From Rudaeicoccus suwonensis (GTDB lineage Bacteria > Actinomycetota > Actinomycetes > Actinomycetales > Dermatophilaceae): DNA of 64,000 bases. The notes below the pieces were generated by a model, which did not search any database, had not been told where the DNA came from, and saw nothing but the letters and a program-made list of their open reading frames with translations. Of this stretch, positions 57,553-64,000 are shown piece after piece. The DNA is taken from assembly GCF_007829035.1 (NCBI RefSeq), contig NZ_VIVQ01000001.1, positions 1,674,001-1,738,000 on the forward strand, given 5' to 3'. The stretch's first letter is position 1. Each line of letters begins with the position of its first letter. Position numbers and translations under genes: made by a program.

Positions 57553-58479
57553 TCACACGCTCAACGCAGCCAGCAATCGGCTGACCGGCGTACGCAGATC
57601 GGCCTGTGCCACAAGCTCGTCCAGTCGAGCTGGATCCGCGACGCGAGTCGGCACGGACGGGTCGAAACCTGTTGGTATGTCGATGTTTCGGGCGACCTGC
57701 ACCACCGTGGGTGCGACGTCCAGATACGCCGATGCGGCCTCCAGACGCGCGCGCTGAGCACCCTTCAACGTCGGATCGCCGCTGCTGACCGCGGCACGCA
57801 GCGACGCCAGATCGCCATACCGGTTGATCAGCGCCGCAGCGGTCTTCTCGCCGATCCCGGAGACTCCAGGCAGCCCGTCGCTGGCGTCACCGCGCAAGAC
57901 CGCCATGTCGGCATATGCGGCGCCGGACGACACGTCGTACTTCTGCTGGAGAAAGGCCTGATCGACGACGTCGGGTGTTCGGACGCCACCTTTGGCAGTG
58001 TAAAGCACCCGGACGCTCTGCTCGTCGTCGACCAGCTGGAACAGGTCACGGTCACCGGTGACCACGTCGACCTCACTGACGCCGTGCGCGCGCACGGCCA
58101 AGCTGCCGATCACGTCATCGGCCTCGTAGCCGTCGACACCCAGACGGCAGATGCCGATCGCGCGCAACACTTCGACGATCACCGGCACCTGCGGAGTCAG
58201 GTCGTCCGGCGATTCCTCGGCACCGGCGGTTCCTTCGGTGACGCGGTGCGCCTTGTATGACGGGATCGCGTCGACGCGGAACTGCGGCCGCCAGTCGTTG
58301 TCCCAGCAGGCGACAAGGTCGGTCGGAGCGTGGTCGTTGACGAGCGTGGCGATCATGTCGACAAATCCGCGAATCGCATTGTTGGGCAGGTCGGACGGGT
58401 TGCGCCGCCGGTCCGGCACACCGTAGAAGGCCCGGAAGTACAGGCTGGCCGAATCCAGGAGCAGCAGACGCCGTTTCAT
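57553..58479 (-). CDS. 5'-3' exonuclease (FEN/PolA N-terminal type)
   Basis: 308 aa, the homologue of Rv2090. LLLLDSASLYFRAFYGVP, VACWDNDWRPQFRVDAIPSYKAHR, DGYEADDVIGSLA, VTGDRDLFQLV and LRGDASDGLPGVSGIGEKTAAAL bring the metal-binding aspartates and the helix-hairpin-helix of the FEN family. Acts on 5' flaps or RNA primers. ATG 58479 is used; an extension to 58524 lacks conservation. It is divergent from the Lrp regulator across 121 bp. Confidence 0.92.
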   Translation of the reverse strand: MKRRLLLLDSASLYFRAFYGVPDRRRNPSDLPNNAIRGFVDMIATLVNDHAPTDLVACWDNDWRPQFRVDAIPSYKAHRVTEGTAGAEESPDDLTPQVPVIVEVLRAIGICRLGVDGYEADDVIGSLAVRAHGVSEVDVVTGDRDLFQLVDDEQSVRVLYTAKGGVRTPDVVDQAFLQQKYDVSSGAAYADMAVLRGDASDGLPGVSGIGEKTAAALINRYGDLASLRAAVSSGDPTLKGAQRARLEAASAYLDVAPTVVQVARNIDIPTGFDPSVPTRVADPARLDELVAQADLRTPVSRLLAALSV

Positions 58480-58588
58480 GTGCCTATGCTGCTGCACCGA
58501 GCCGACACCGGACAAACGGGCCACGTTCGTCGACAGCGGTGCAGGTCAGCCTCGCGCAGGGTTGCCGGGGCCGGGGGCCTCGTCGCAC

Positions 58589-58594
58589 TACAGT
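58589..58594 (+). promoter_or_regulatory. TANNNT -10 hexamer, leaderless
   Basis: TACAGT, 6 nt, then ATG at 58601. Confidence 0.5.
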
Positions 58595-58600
58595 GCGTCC

Positions 58601-59056
58601 ATGGAGGATCTCGACCGGCGCATCGTCGAACTGCTGGCCGCCGACGCCCGGCTCAGCTACACCGATCTGGGCAAGTCCACCGGGTTGTCGACGTCGGCGG
58701 TCCACCAACGGGTGCGCCGTCTGGAAGAGCGCGGCACACTCCGTGGTTATCGCGCCGTCGTCGACGCCGAACAGGCCGGTATGCCGCTCACCGCGCTCAT
58801 CTCGGTCACTCCGGTCGATCCGGCTGCACCGGACGATGTGCCAGAGCGGCTGCACGACATCCGCGAACTGGATTCGTGTTTTTCCGTGGCAGGCGACGAG
58901 AGCTACGTGCTGAAGGCGCGCGTTGCCGGCCCGGGTGAATTGGAACTGTTGCTCGCCCGGGTTCGCGCCGCCGCCAATGTCACCACCCGTACGACGGTCG
59001 TGCTCAGCACGCCATGGGAAGACCGCTCACCGTTGGCCACGCAGTCGCATCCGTAG
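58601..59056 (+). CDS. Lrp/AsnC family transcription regulator
   Basis: 151 aa. DLDRRIVELLAADARLSYTDL starts the helix-turn-helix with recognition helix STSAVHQRVRRLEE; the RAM ligand-binding domain follows (ALISVTPVDP, RELDSCFSVAGDESYVLKAR). It should sense an amino acid or similar small molecule. ATG 58601 rather than 58478 fits the family and the promoter. The divergent exonuclease gene is a possible target but this is a guess. Confidence 0.9.
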   Translation: MEDLDRRIVELLAADARLSYTDLGKSTGLSTSAVHQRVRRLEERGTLRGYRAVVDAEQAGMPLTALISVTPVDPAAPDDVPERLHDIRELDSCFSVAGDESYVLKARVAGPGELELLLARVRAAANVTTRTTVVLSTPWEDRSPLATQSHP

Positions 59057-59107
59057 TGACGACCTCAGCAGGACGCCGGCCCATCTGGAGCCGACCTCGG
59101 CTGCACG

Positions 59108-59635
59108 TCATCGGGCGATGGGCGCGAACAACGCGCGGGTGATCGTCTGCAGGTCACCAGGAGCCACCTCGACGTCCATGCCGCGCCGTCCGCCGCTGAC
59201 CAGCACCGTGGCCAGTGTGGTCATCGAATCGTCCAGCACGGTGGTGAGTGGCCGCTTCTGTCCGATCGGACTGATGCCGCCGACGCGGTACCCCGTCATA
59301 CGTTCGGCCACCTGCCCGTCCGCCAAGGTTGCCCGCTTGCACCCCACCGCCGCCGCGAGGGCTTTGACGTCGAGTCGCTGCGACACCGGCACCACCGCGA
59401 CCACCAGACCTTTGTCATCGACACGGTCGGTTGCGACGACGAGCGTTTTGAAGACTCGCGCGGGATCGACGGCGAGCACCGCAGCCGCCTCCGCGCCATA
59501 CGCGGTGACCGACGGGTCGTGGTGGTACTCGTGCACCGTGAAGGCGATGCCGGCCGCCGCCATGGCGAGCGTGGCCGGTGTGACTGGTGAGGGCGTCGTT
59601 TTCGATGTGTTCGCGCGCGGATTCACACCGTCCAT
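59108..59635 (-). CDS. ybaK: Cys-tRNA(Pro) deacylase, YbaK/EbsC family
   Basis: 175 aa. Trans-editing enzyme that hydrolyses Cys-tRNA made by prolyl-tRNA synthetase. FKTLVVATD, the KALAAAVGCKRATLAD segment with the conserved Lys, GYRVGGISPIGQKRPL and MDVEVAPGDL are the family's blocks. The ATG at 59635 gives the usual length. Convergent with the Lrp gene. Confidence 0.92.
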   Translation of the reverse strand: MDGVNPRANTSKTTPSPVTPATLAMAAAGIAFTVHEYHHDPSVTAYGAEAAAVLAVDPARVFKTLVVATDRVDDKGLVVAVVPVSQRLDVKALAAAVGCKRATLADGQVAERMTGYRVGGISPIGQKRPLTTVLDDSMTTLATVLVSGGRRGMDVEVAPGDLQTITRALFAPIAR

Positions 59636-59928
59636 GATGGGCTACGGCGTGTCGTCGGCAACACGCCGTCGCGTCGGGATGAATCTGGATCCGAGCGCGG
59701 CAGGCTGACCTGCACGAACGCAGATCGTCGCAGGTCAGACGACGGTTGACAGGTGAGCCAGGATCGGTAAATTCAGGTCTCACGTCCCGCCGCTGCGGGG
59801 AGGGGCGACAGGCTACGGATGGGCCCGCTGTCTAGTAGAAAACGTGCGCTGCATGCCGCGGCGTATTGGTCCCAACGACGATGCGGGCCCATCTGTATGC
59901 CGCACAGCTTCGCTTCACCCGGGTCACC
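59636..59928 (+). other. non-coding region upstream of lnt, candidate leader RNA
   Basis: About 290 bp without a credible gene. A strong promoter (59746-59773) starts transcription ~59780. Downstream lie potential stems CCCGC-CGCT-GCGGG (near 59787-59800) and GACAG...CTGTC (near 59807-59832). No known riboswitch consensus was recognised. Confidence 0.45.
59746..59773 (+). promoter_or_regulatory. vegetative promoter upstream of lnt
   Basis: A perfect -35 TTGACA (59746-59751), 16-bp spacer and -10 TAAATT (59768-59773): the best housekeeping promoter in the window. Distance to the lnt start is ~165 nt, much longer than at other genes here. Confidence 0.65.
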
Positions 59929-59934
59929 TACGCT
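59929..59934 (+). promoter_or_regulatory. TANNNT -10 hexamer of lnt, leaderless
   Basis: TACGCT, 6 nt, then GTG at 59941. Confidence 0.45.
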
Positions 59935-59940
59935 GTGCGG

Positions 59941-61551
59941 GTGATCGTGCGCCTCGCCCTCGCCGTGGCCGGTGGCCTGTGCATCTGGCTCTCCTTCCCA
60001 GGCCCCGCTGTCTGGCCGTTGGCCATCGTCGGCGTCGCACTCCTCGCAATGGCGACGCGCGGTTCGCGGCCCAGAGCGGGATTCCTGCTCGGTCTCGTCG
60101 GCGGGTTCGCCTGCTTCGGACCCACGCTGCACTGGGCGGGCACGTATGTCGGGGCGGTGCCGTGGCTCGCGCTGTCGATCACCGAATCGGTCTACATCGC
60201 GGTGATGTGCGCGCTGTGCTCGCTGGTGCAGTCTGCGCGTCCGTGGAATCGGCTCCCGCCGTGGGCACGTCGCATGTTGACGCCCGCAGACGGCCCACAC
60301 ATCCGGCCGTTCGCGATCGCCCTGTTGTGGGTGCTGCAGGAGGCCATCCGCGACTCGATGCCGTTCGGTGGATTTCCCTGGGCACGGTTGGCGTGGTCCC
60401 AGGCCGGTTCACCGCTGTCGCACCTCGCGTCCATATTCGGAGCGCCCGGGTTGACCTTCACCGTCGCTCTGCTCGGTGGAGCACTCGCCGTCGCCGCGGA
60501 ACGCATCCGGACACGCGACGTCGCAGGCTGGGCCCGCCGATGCTGGCCGGCCGTCGCGGCGATCGCCGTCGTCGCGGTGTCCGCTGGATACCCCACACCG
60601 ACGAACGGCCCCAAGCTGCAGGTCCTCGCCATACAGGGCGATGTGCCGACGGCAGGACTGGAATTCAATGCGCAGCGACGTGCCGTGCTTGATGACCATG
60701 TCCGCGAGACCGACAAGGCTGCGGCCAAGATCCGCGCCGGGCTCATGAAGCAGCCCGCGGTCGTGATCTGGCCGGAGAACTCCTCCGACATCGACCCGAC
60801 GCGCAATCCGGACGCGGCGACCGAGATCACCCAGACCGTCAACAACCTCGGGGTGCCGCTGATCGTCGGAGCCGTGCTGGATCAGCCGGTGGGGCACACC
60901 AGCAACACGTCGCTGTTGTACGAGCCGGGCAAGGGGATCGTGGCGGAGTACGTCAAACAGCACCCGGTGCCGTTCGCGGAGTACATGCCGTACCGCTCGT
61001 TCTTCCGGCACTTCTCCAGCAAGGTCGACCTGGCCGGCAACTTCGTCGCCGGACACAAGACCGGTCTGTTCACGATCCCGACGACGACCAACGGTCAGGT
61101 GAAGATCGCCCCCATCATCTGTTTCGAAGTCGCCTACGACTCACTGACCCGCAATGCGGTGCGGGACGGCGCGCAGATCCTGGCGGTGCAAACCAACAAC
61201 GCCACCTTCGGATACACCGCCGAATCGGAGCAGCAGCTGGCGATCTCCCGTATCACGGCAATCGAGTACGGCCGGTCGATCGTGCACATCTCGACCGTCG
61301 GTGTCAGTGGTTTGATCACCCCGGACGGCGTCGTGCACGACAAGACAAGCCTGTTCACAGCAGCCGCTCTGGACGGTGCACTGCCGTTACGCACGCAGAT
61401 GACGCTCGCGACCGAAGTGGGCGCTGTTCCGGAATGGATCGGTAGTGCTGCCGCGTTGCTCCTGTGCGGCGTTGCCATCGTTGCGAACCGGTCGTCTCGT
61501 CGCTCGAAGGCAGCGACGACCCCACAGCAGAAAGTTCATGAGCTTGCCTGA
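59941..61551 (+). CDS. lnt: apolipoprotein N-acyltransferase
   Basis: 536 aa. Adds the third acyl chain to the lipidated cysteine of lipoproteins. About seven membrane helices flank a nitrilase-like domain with the triad Glu279 (VIWPENSS), Lys339 (YVKQHPVPFAEYMPYR) and Cys394 (IICFEVAYDSL). The GTG at 59941 lets the first helix begin at once (VRLALAVAGGLCIWLSFPG) and has a leaderless hexamer; earlier codons at 59866 and 59881 are less likely. It overlaps ppm1 by 14 nt. In mycobacteria these two activities are one fused protein. Confidence 0.93.
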   Translation: MIVRLALAVAGGLCIWLSFPGPAVWPLAIVGVALLAMATRGSRPRAGFLLGLVGGFACFGPTLHWAGTYVGAVPWLALSITESVYIAVMCALCSLVQSARPWNRLPPWARRMLTPADGPHIRPFAIALLWVLQEAIRDSMPFGGFPWARLAWSQAGSPLSHLASIFGAPGLTFTVALLGGALAVAAERIRTRDVAGWARRCWPAVAAIAVVAVSAGYPTPTNGPKLQVLAIQGDVPTAGLEFNAQRRAVLDDHVRETDKAAAKIRAGLMKQPAVVIWPENSSDIDPTRNPDAATEITQTVNNLGVPLIVGAVLDQPVGHTSNTSLLYEPGKGIVAEYVKQHPVPFAEYMPYRSFFRHFSSKVDLAGNFVAGHKTGLFTIPTTTNGQVKIAPIICFEVAYDSLTRNAVRDGAQILAVQTNNATFGYTAESEQQLAISRITAIEYGRSIVHISTVGVSGLITPDGVVHDKTSLFTAAALDGALPLRTQMTLATEVGAVPEWIGSAAALLLCGVAIVANRSSRRSKAATTPQQKVHELA

Positions 61552-62350
61552 GATCACGACGCTCGACACCGCGGCCGACAAGGTGCTGGTGCTGATCCCG
61601 ACATACAACGAGCGCGAGAATCTGCCGGTGATCGTCTCCAAGGTGCGGTCGGCGGTGCCGCACGCGCACATCCTGGTGCTCGATGACAATTCGCCCGACG
61701 GAACTGGTGCACTCGCCGACGAGATCGCCGGCAACGACGATCATGTGATGGTGCTGCACCGCACTGCGAAGGAAGGTTTGGGCAAGGCCTATCTGGAAGG
61801 CTTCGCGTGGGGCCTGGACCGCGGTTACGACCGGCTGGTCGAGATGGATGCCGATGGTTCACACCCCGCCCAAACACTGCCGACCCTGCTCGAGGCCGCG
61901 CGCCATGCCGACCTTGTGATCGGTTCACGCTGGATCCGTGGCGGACGGGTCGTGAATTGGCCGTTGAGCCGCAAGGCCCTCAGCGTCGGCGGCAACATCT
62001 ACATCAAGACCTTGCTCGGCATGGGTGTCAACGACGCGACGGCGGGTTACCGTGTCTATACGGCGTCCGCCCTGCACACCATCGGACTGCAGGATGTCGC
62101 GTCGTACGGTTACTGCTTCCAGGCCGATCTCACCTGGCGTGCGGTGCGATCAGGCTTGACCGTCGTGGAGGTCCCGATCACCTTCGTCGAACGGGAGATC
62201 GGAGAATCCAAGATGAACCCCGACATCGCCCGTGAGTCGCTGCTCAACATCACACAGTGGGGTATTGCCTATCGCACCGACCAGGCGAAGGCGCTGGTCG
62301 GCAAGGTCGGTCGGCGGGTGGTCGGCGCCCGGCGGCGGGTGACCTCGTGA
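61538..62350 (+). CDS. ppm1: polyprenol monophosphomannose synthase
   Basis: 270 aa GT2 glycosyltransferase. Makes polyprenyl-phosphomannose from GDP-mannose for lipoglycan and glycoprotein mannosylation. VLIPTYNERENLPVIV and VLDDNSPDGTG bind nucleotide sugar; MDADGSHPAQTL is the DxD region; IGSRWIRGGRVVNWPLSRK and KMNPDIARESLLNI follow as in Ppm1/DPM1. No C-terminal membrane helices are present. ATG 61538 overlaps the end of lnt. Confidence 0.93.
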   Translation: MSLPEITTLDTAADKVLVLIPTYNERENLPVIVSKVRSAVPHAHILVLDDNSPDGTGALADEIAGNDDHVMVLHRTAKEGLGKAYLEGFAWGLDRGYDRLVEMDADGSHPAQTLPTLLEAARHADLVIGSRWIRGGRVVNWPLSRKALSVGGNIYIKTLLGMGVNDATAGYRVYTASALHTIGLQDVASYGYCFQADLTWRAVRSGLTVVEVPITFVEREIGESKMNPDIARESLLNITQWGIAYRTDQAKALVGKVGRRVVGARRRVTS

Positions 62351-62865
62351 GCAAGACGGGTCGCACCTCGCGACTGCCGTTCTGGGCGCGCCTGCTGCTC
62401 GTGCTGGCCCTGCTGATGCCGGTGATCGAGATCATCGTCATCGTCGTGGTGTGGCATGTCATCGGCTGGTGGACACTCGTAGCGCTTGCAGCGTGCTTCG
62501 TCGTCGGAGTGCTGGTCATCAAGCGTGCCTCTCGCGAGGCTGTGAGCGAGTTGCGGGAAGCCGTGCGCACCGGGCGACCGCCGTCGCAGCAGCTTGCGGA
62601 TGCACCACAACTCGTGGTCGGCGGTGTGCTTCTGCTCGTGCCGGGTTTCGTGACCTCGCTGATCGGACTCATCGCGATCCTGCCGGGCGCACGGCACCTG
62701 TCGAGGGTGATCGTGCGCGCACTGTTGGCCCGACGGGTGGTGCAGTTCACCGCCACGCCGTATGGCGGCAGCGGTGCGTCACCGCGCGCCGACCACATCG
62801 CACACGACAGCCGCAGCGGCGACATCATCGAGGGCGAGATCGTCGAAGACGACCGCCTGAACTGA
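62347..62865 (+). CDS. fxsA: FxsA family membrane protein
   Basis: 172 aa. Several hydrophobic helices (LLLVLALLMPVIEIIVIVVV, LVALAACFVVGVLVI, GGVLLLVPGFVTSLIGLIAILPG) and the family segment PGFVTSLIGLIAILPGAR. The E. coli protein suppresses F-plasmid exclusion of phage T7; the cellular role is unknown. GTG 62347 overlaps the ppm1 stop (GTGA), as in the mycobacterial ppm1-fxsA neighbourhood. The C-terminal ~50 residues are soluble and acidic. Confidence 0.9.
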   Translation: MSKTGRTSRLPFWARLLLVLALLMPVIEIIVIVVVWHVIGWWTLVALAACFVVGVLVIKRASREAVSELREAVRTGRPPSQQLADAPQLVVGGVLLLVPGFVTSLIGLIAILPGARHLSRVIVRALLARRVVQFTATPYGGSGASPRADHIAHDSRSGDIIEGEIVEDDRLN

Positions 62866-62901
62866 TAGCGCCGGCGGCCGGCCACGATGCTCACAGCGTA
62901 A

Positions 62902-62937
62902 ACGAAGGGCCTGACCGAGTCCGGTCAGGCCCTTCGT
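62902..62937. terminator. bidirectional terminator between fxsA and rbpA
   Basis: A perfect 16-bp stem, ACGAAGGGCCTGACCG with CGGTCAGGCCCTTCGT, around a 4-nt loop, placed between the stops of the convergent genes. T-runs are short, as usual in high-GC genomes. Confidence 0.85.
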
Positions 62938-62957
62938 CATACGTCGGCGGCGGGCGC

Positions 62958-63317
62958 TCAGGCGCTGCGCTTGCGACGCGGCTTCTCACCACGCGAGGCA
63001 CGCAGCAACGTGAGGCGCTCCTCCAGAAGTTCCTCGAGCTCCGGGATCGAGCGGCGCTCCAGCAGCATGTCCCAGTGGGTCCGGACCGGCTTGACCGGCT
63101 TGCGCTGCGGCTCGGGGCCGTCCTGCAGCAGAGCCTCGGCTCCGCAGCGGCATTCCCAGATGAGCGGAACGTCTGCCTCGACGGAGAACGGCAGTTCACT
63201 GACGTGGTTCTCGGGGCAGACATACCGCACCAGCTGCCGCTCGCTGAAGGCAATTCCGTCTTCAGTCTCCAACGACAGGGTGCTGAGGTTGGTCCCTCGC
63301 AATGAACGCTCTGCCAT
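62958..63317 (-). CDS. rbpA: RNA polymerase-binding protein RbpA
   Basis: 119 aa. Binds the principal sigma factor and RNA polymerase and stimulates open-complex formation. The structural zinc ligands are at Cys34, His38, Cys56 and Cys58 (YVCPENH, WECRCG), and the sigma-interaction domain is at the C-terminus (THWDMLLERRSIPELEELL). The length is that of the streptomycete/mycobacterial protein. The upstream region contains a SigR-type promoter. Confidence 0.96.
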   Translation of the reverse strand: MAERSLRGTNLSTLSLETEDGIAFSERQLVRYVCPENHVSELPFSVEADVPLIWECRCGAEALLQDGPEPQRKPVKPVRTHWDMLLERRSIPELEELLEERLTLLRASRGEKPRRKRSA

Positions 63318-63393
63318 GACCCATCACTTCTTCCCACATATTGGCTGCCGCCCGCGAAATCCAGGGCTTGCGAAACGGCGATCTACGTGCTGC

Positions 63394-63419
63394 AACGGTC
63401 GACGCTGTCGTGATGTTCC
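63394..63419 (-). promoter_or_regulatory. predicted SigR-type ECF promoter of rbpA
   Basis: On the minus strand GGAAC (63419-63415), exactly 18 nt, then GTT (63396-63394), fitting the GGAA(T/C)-N18-GTT consensus of the thiol-stress sigma factor SigR/SigH. The transcript would start ~70 nt before the rbpA ATG. rbpA of Streptomyces coelicolor is a known SigR target. Confidence 0.6.
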
Positions 63420-63547
63420 CGACAGGTGAACATCCACCGGACGGTGGCTCGCCAACCGTGATCTCGCCCTGTAGGACGTGGCAGACGCCGTTCTGGTTGC
63501 CTTGTCTCGGCGCCGGGCCCATAGGACCCTGTCGCGTATGGCGGTGC

Positions 63548-64000
63548 TCACACCACCTGTGGCGGGGTGTTTCCGGCGGTGATGATGCCCTCACGAACCT
63601 GTACACCTCTCAACAGGACCGCGCCAACTCCGAAAAAGACAACCAACGCGACGATCGACAGCCGGTAGTCGTGAAACAACTGGTAGACCAGACCGAACAC
63701 CAGGGTTCCAAGCCAACTGGTGCCGCGCTCCATCGCCTGATAGAGGCTGAAGTACTCCGATTCGCGCCCGACCGGCACCAGTCCGCTGTAGAGCGAGCGG
63801 CTCAGCGCCTGGCTGCCGCCGAGCACCAGACCGATCGCGACCGCGAGCAGCAGCCAGAGCAGGAACTGGCGCTCGGGCAGGAAGAACGCGATGCAGACAA
63901 CGGCGGTCCACAGATAGAGGCTGGAGTAGATGAGCCGCTTGGCGCCGTGCCGGTAGGCGAGTCGACCGAAGCCGAGTGCGCCACCGAACGCGATGAATTG
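63548..64000 (-). CDS. MFS transporter, UMF1 (Atg22-like) type, 3' part
   Basis: The frame is open to the end of the window, so the start lies beyond it. The visible ~150 residues include AFGGALGFGRLAYRHGAKR, VLGGSQALSRSLYSGLVPVG and SEYFSLYQAMERGTSWLG, which are the central loop and helices 8-9 region of the UMF1 major-facilitator family, then two more helices (LSIVALVVFFGVGAVLL). The substrate is unknown. Confidence 0.85.
   Translation of the reverse strand, partial: QFIAFGGALGFGRLAYRHGAKRLIYSSLYLWTAVVCIAFFLPERQFLLWLLLAVAIGLVLGGSQALSRSLYSGLVPVGRESEYFSLYQAMERGTSWLGTLVFGLVYQLFHDYRLSIVALVVFFGVGAVLLRGVQVREGIITAGNTPPQVV

Noticed and set aside
59866-59940. earlier starts of lnt (TTG 59866, ATG 59881)
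   Set aside because: They add an unconserved polar stretch before the first membrane helix and have no ribosome site.

Overview
The window is about 64 kb of high-GC DNA with densely packed, short-overlap operons. The gene content points to a mycolic-acid-free actinomycete, most likely a member of the Micrococcales (Dermacoccaceae/Intrasporangiaceae type); this placement is an inference from gene content, not from a marker gene. Diagnostic genes are a complete Pup-proteasome system (arc/mpa, dop, pup, prcB, prcA, pafA, pafB, pafC), mycothiol ligase mshC, rbpA, an F420-type oxidoreductase, a 13E12/DUF222-HNH protein and many GTG starts. From memory, several runs match the Mycobacterium tuberculosis order: rbpA/ppm1/fxsA, helY-tatC-tatA-pafC-pafB-pafA, prcA-prcB-pup-dop-mpa-trmI-recB-like, metH-PAC2 and mshC-kinase-like-DUF3090-phosphatase.

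Layout. 0-5.3 kb: the 3' end of an ATP-grasp/alpha-E protein coupled to a transglutaminase, FolP2-type DHPS homologue, ABM monooxygenase, extradiol-dioxygenase-like protein and a family 5 uracil-DNA glycosylase. 5.4-13.2 kb: lipoprotein, tRNA-Leu(GAG), TerD, quinone-oxidoreductase-like MDR, ATP-dependent DNA ligase LigB, M20 peptidase and a DUF222/HNH protein; this stretch carries most of the tandem repeats. 13.2-13.8 kb is a gene-free gap with direct repeats. 13.8-19.9 kb: DUF5703, an acidic-tail protein, aldo/keto reductase, F420 oxidoreductase, then the histidine phosphatase / DUF3090 / atypical-kinase trio ending in mshC. 20-27.3 kb: GNAT, PAC2 protein, metH, HAD phosphatase, RecB-like nuclease. 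27.3-33.3 kb: ABC exporter pair, hydrolase, site-2 protease with CBS domains, TrmI. 33.3-40 kb: proteasome ATPase, DUF3054 and lipase on the opposite strand, dop, pup-prcB-prcA. 40-46.2 kb: a heterodimeric ABC exporter, an agmatinase-like enzyme and an SDR separate this block from pafA. 46.3-57.5 kb: pafA, two FKBP isomerases, CDF transporter, pafB-pafC, a small coiled-coil protein, tatA-tatC, helY and a PH-domain membrane protein. 57.5-64 kb: 5'-3' exonuclease, Lrp regulator, YbaK, lnt-ppm1-fxsA, rbpA and the 3' end of a UMF1-type MFS transporter.

How it works together: the proteasome genes make one protein-tagging and degradation pathway. Pup ends in Gln, so Dop must deamidate it. PafA then ligates it to targets and Arc unfolds these into PrcAB. 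PafBC controls the DNA-damage response. lnt and ppm1 serve lipoprotein acylation and lipoglycan mannose donation. The most general regulatory signal is a TANNNT hexamer 6-8 nt upstream of the start codon of about 19 genes, which indicates that leaderless mRNAs are the default here.
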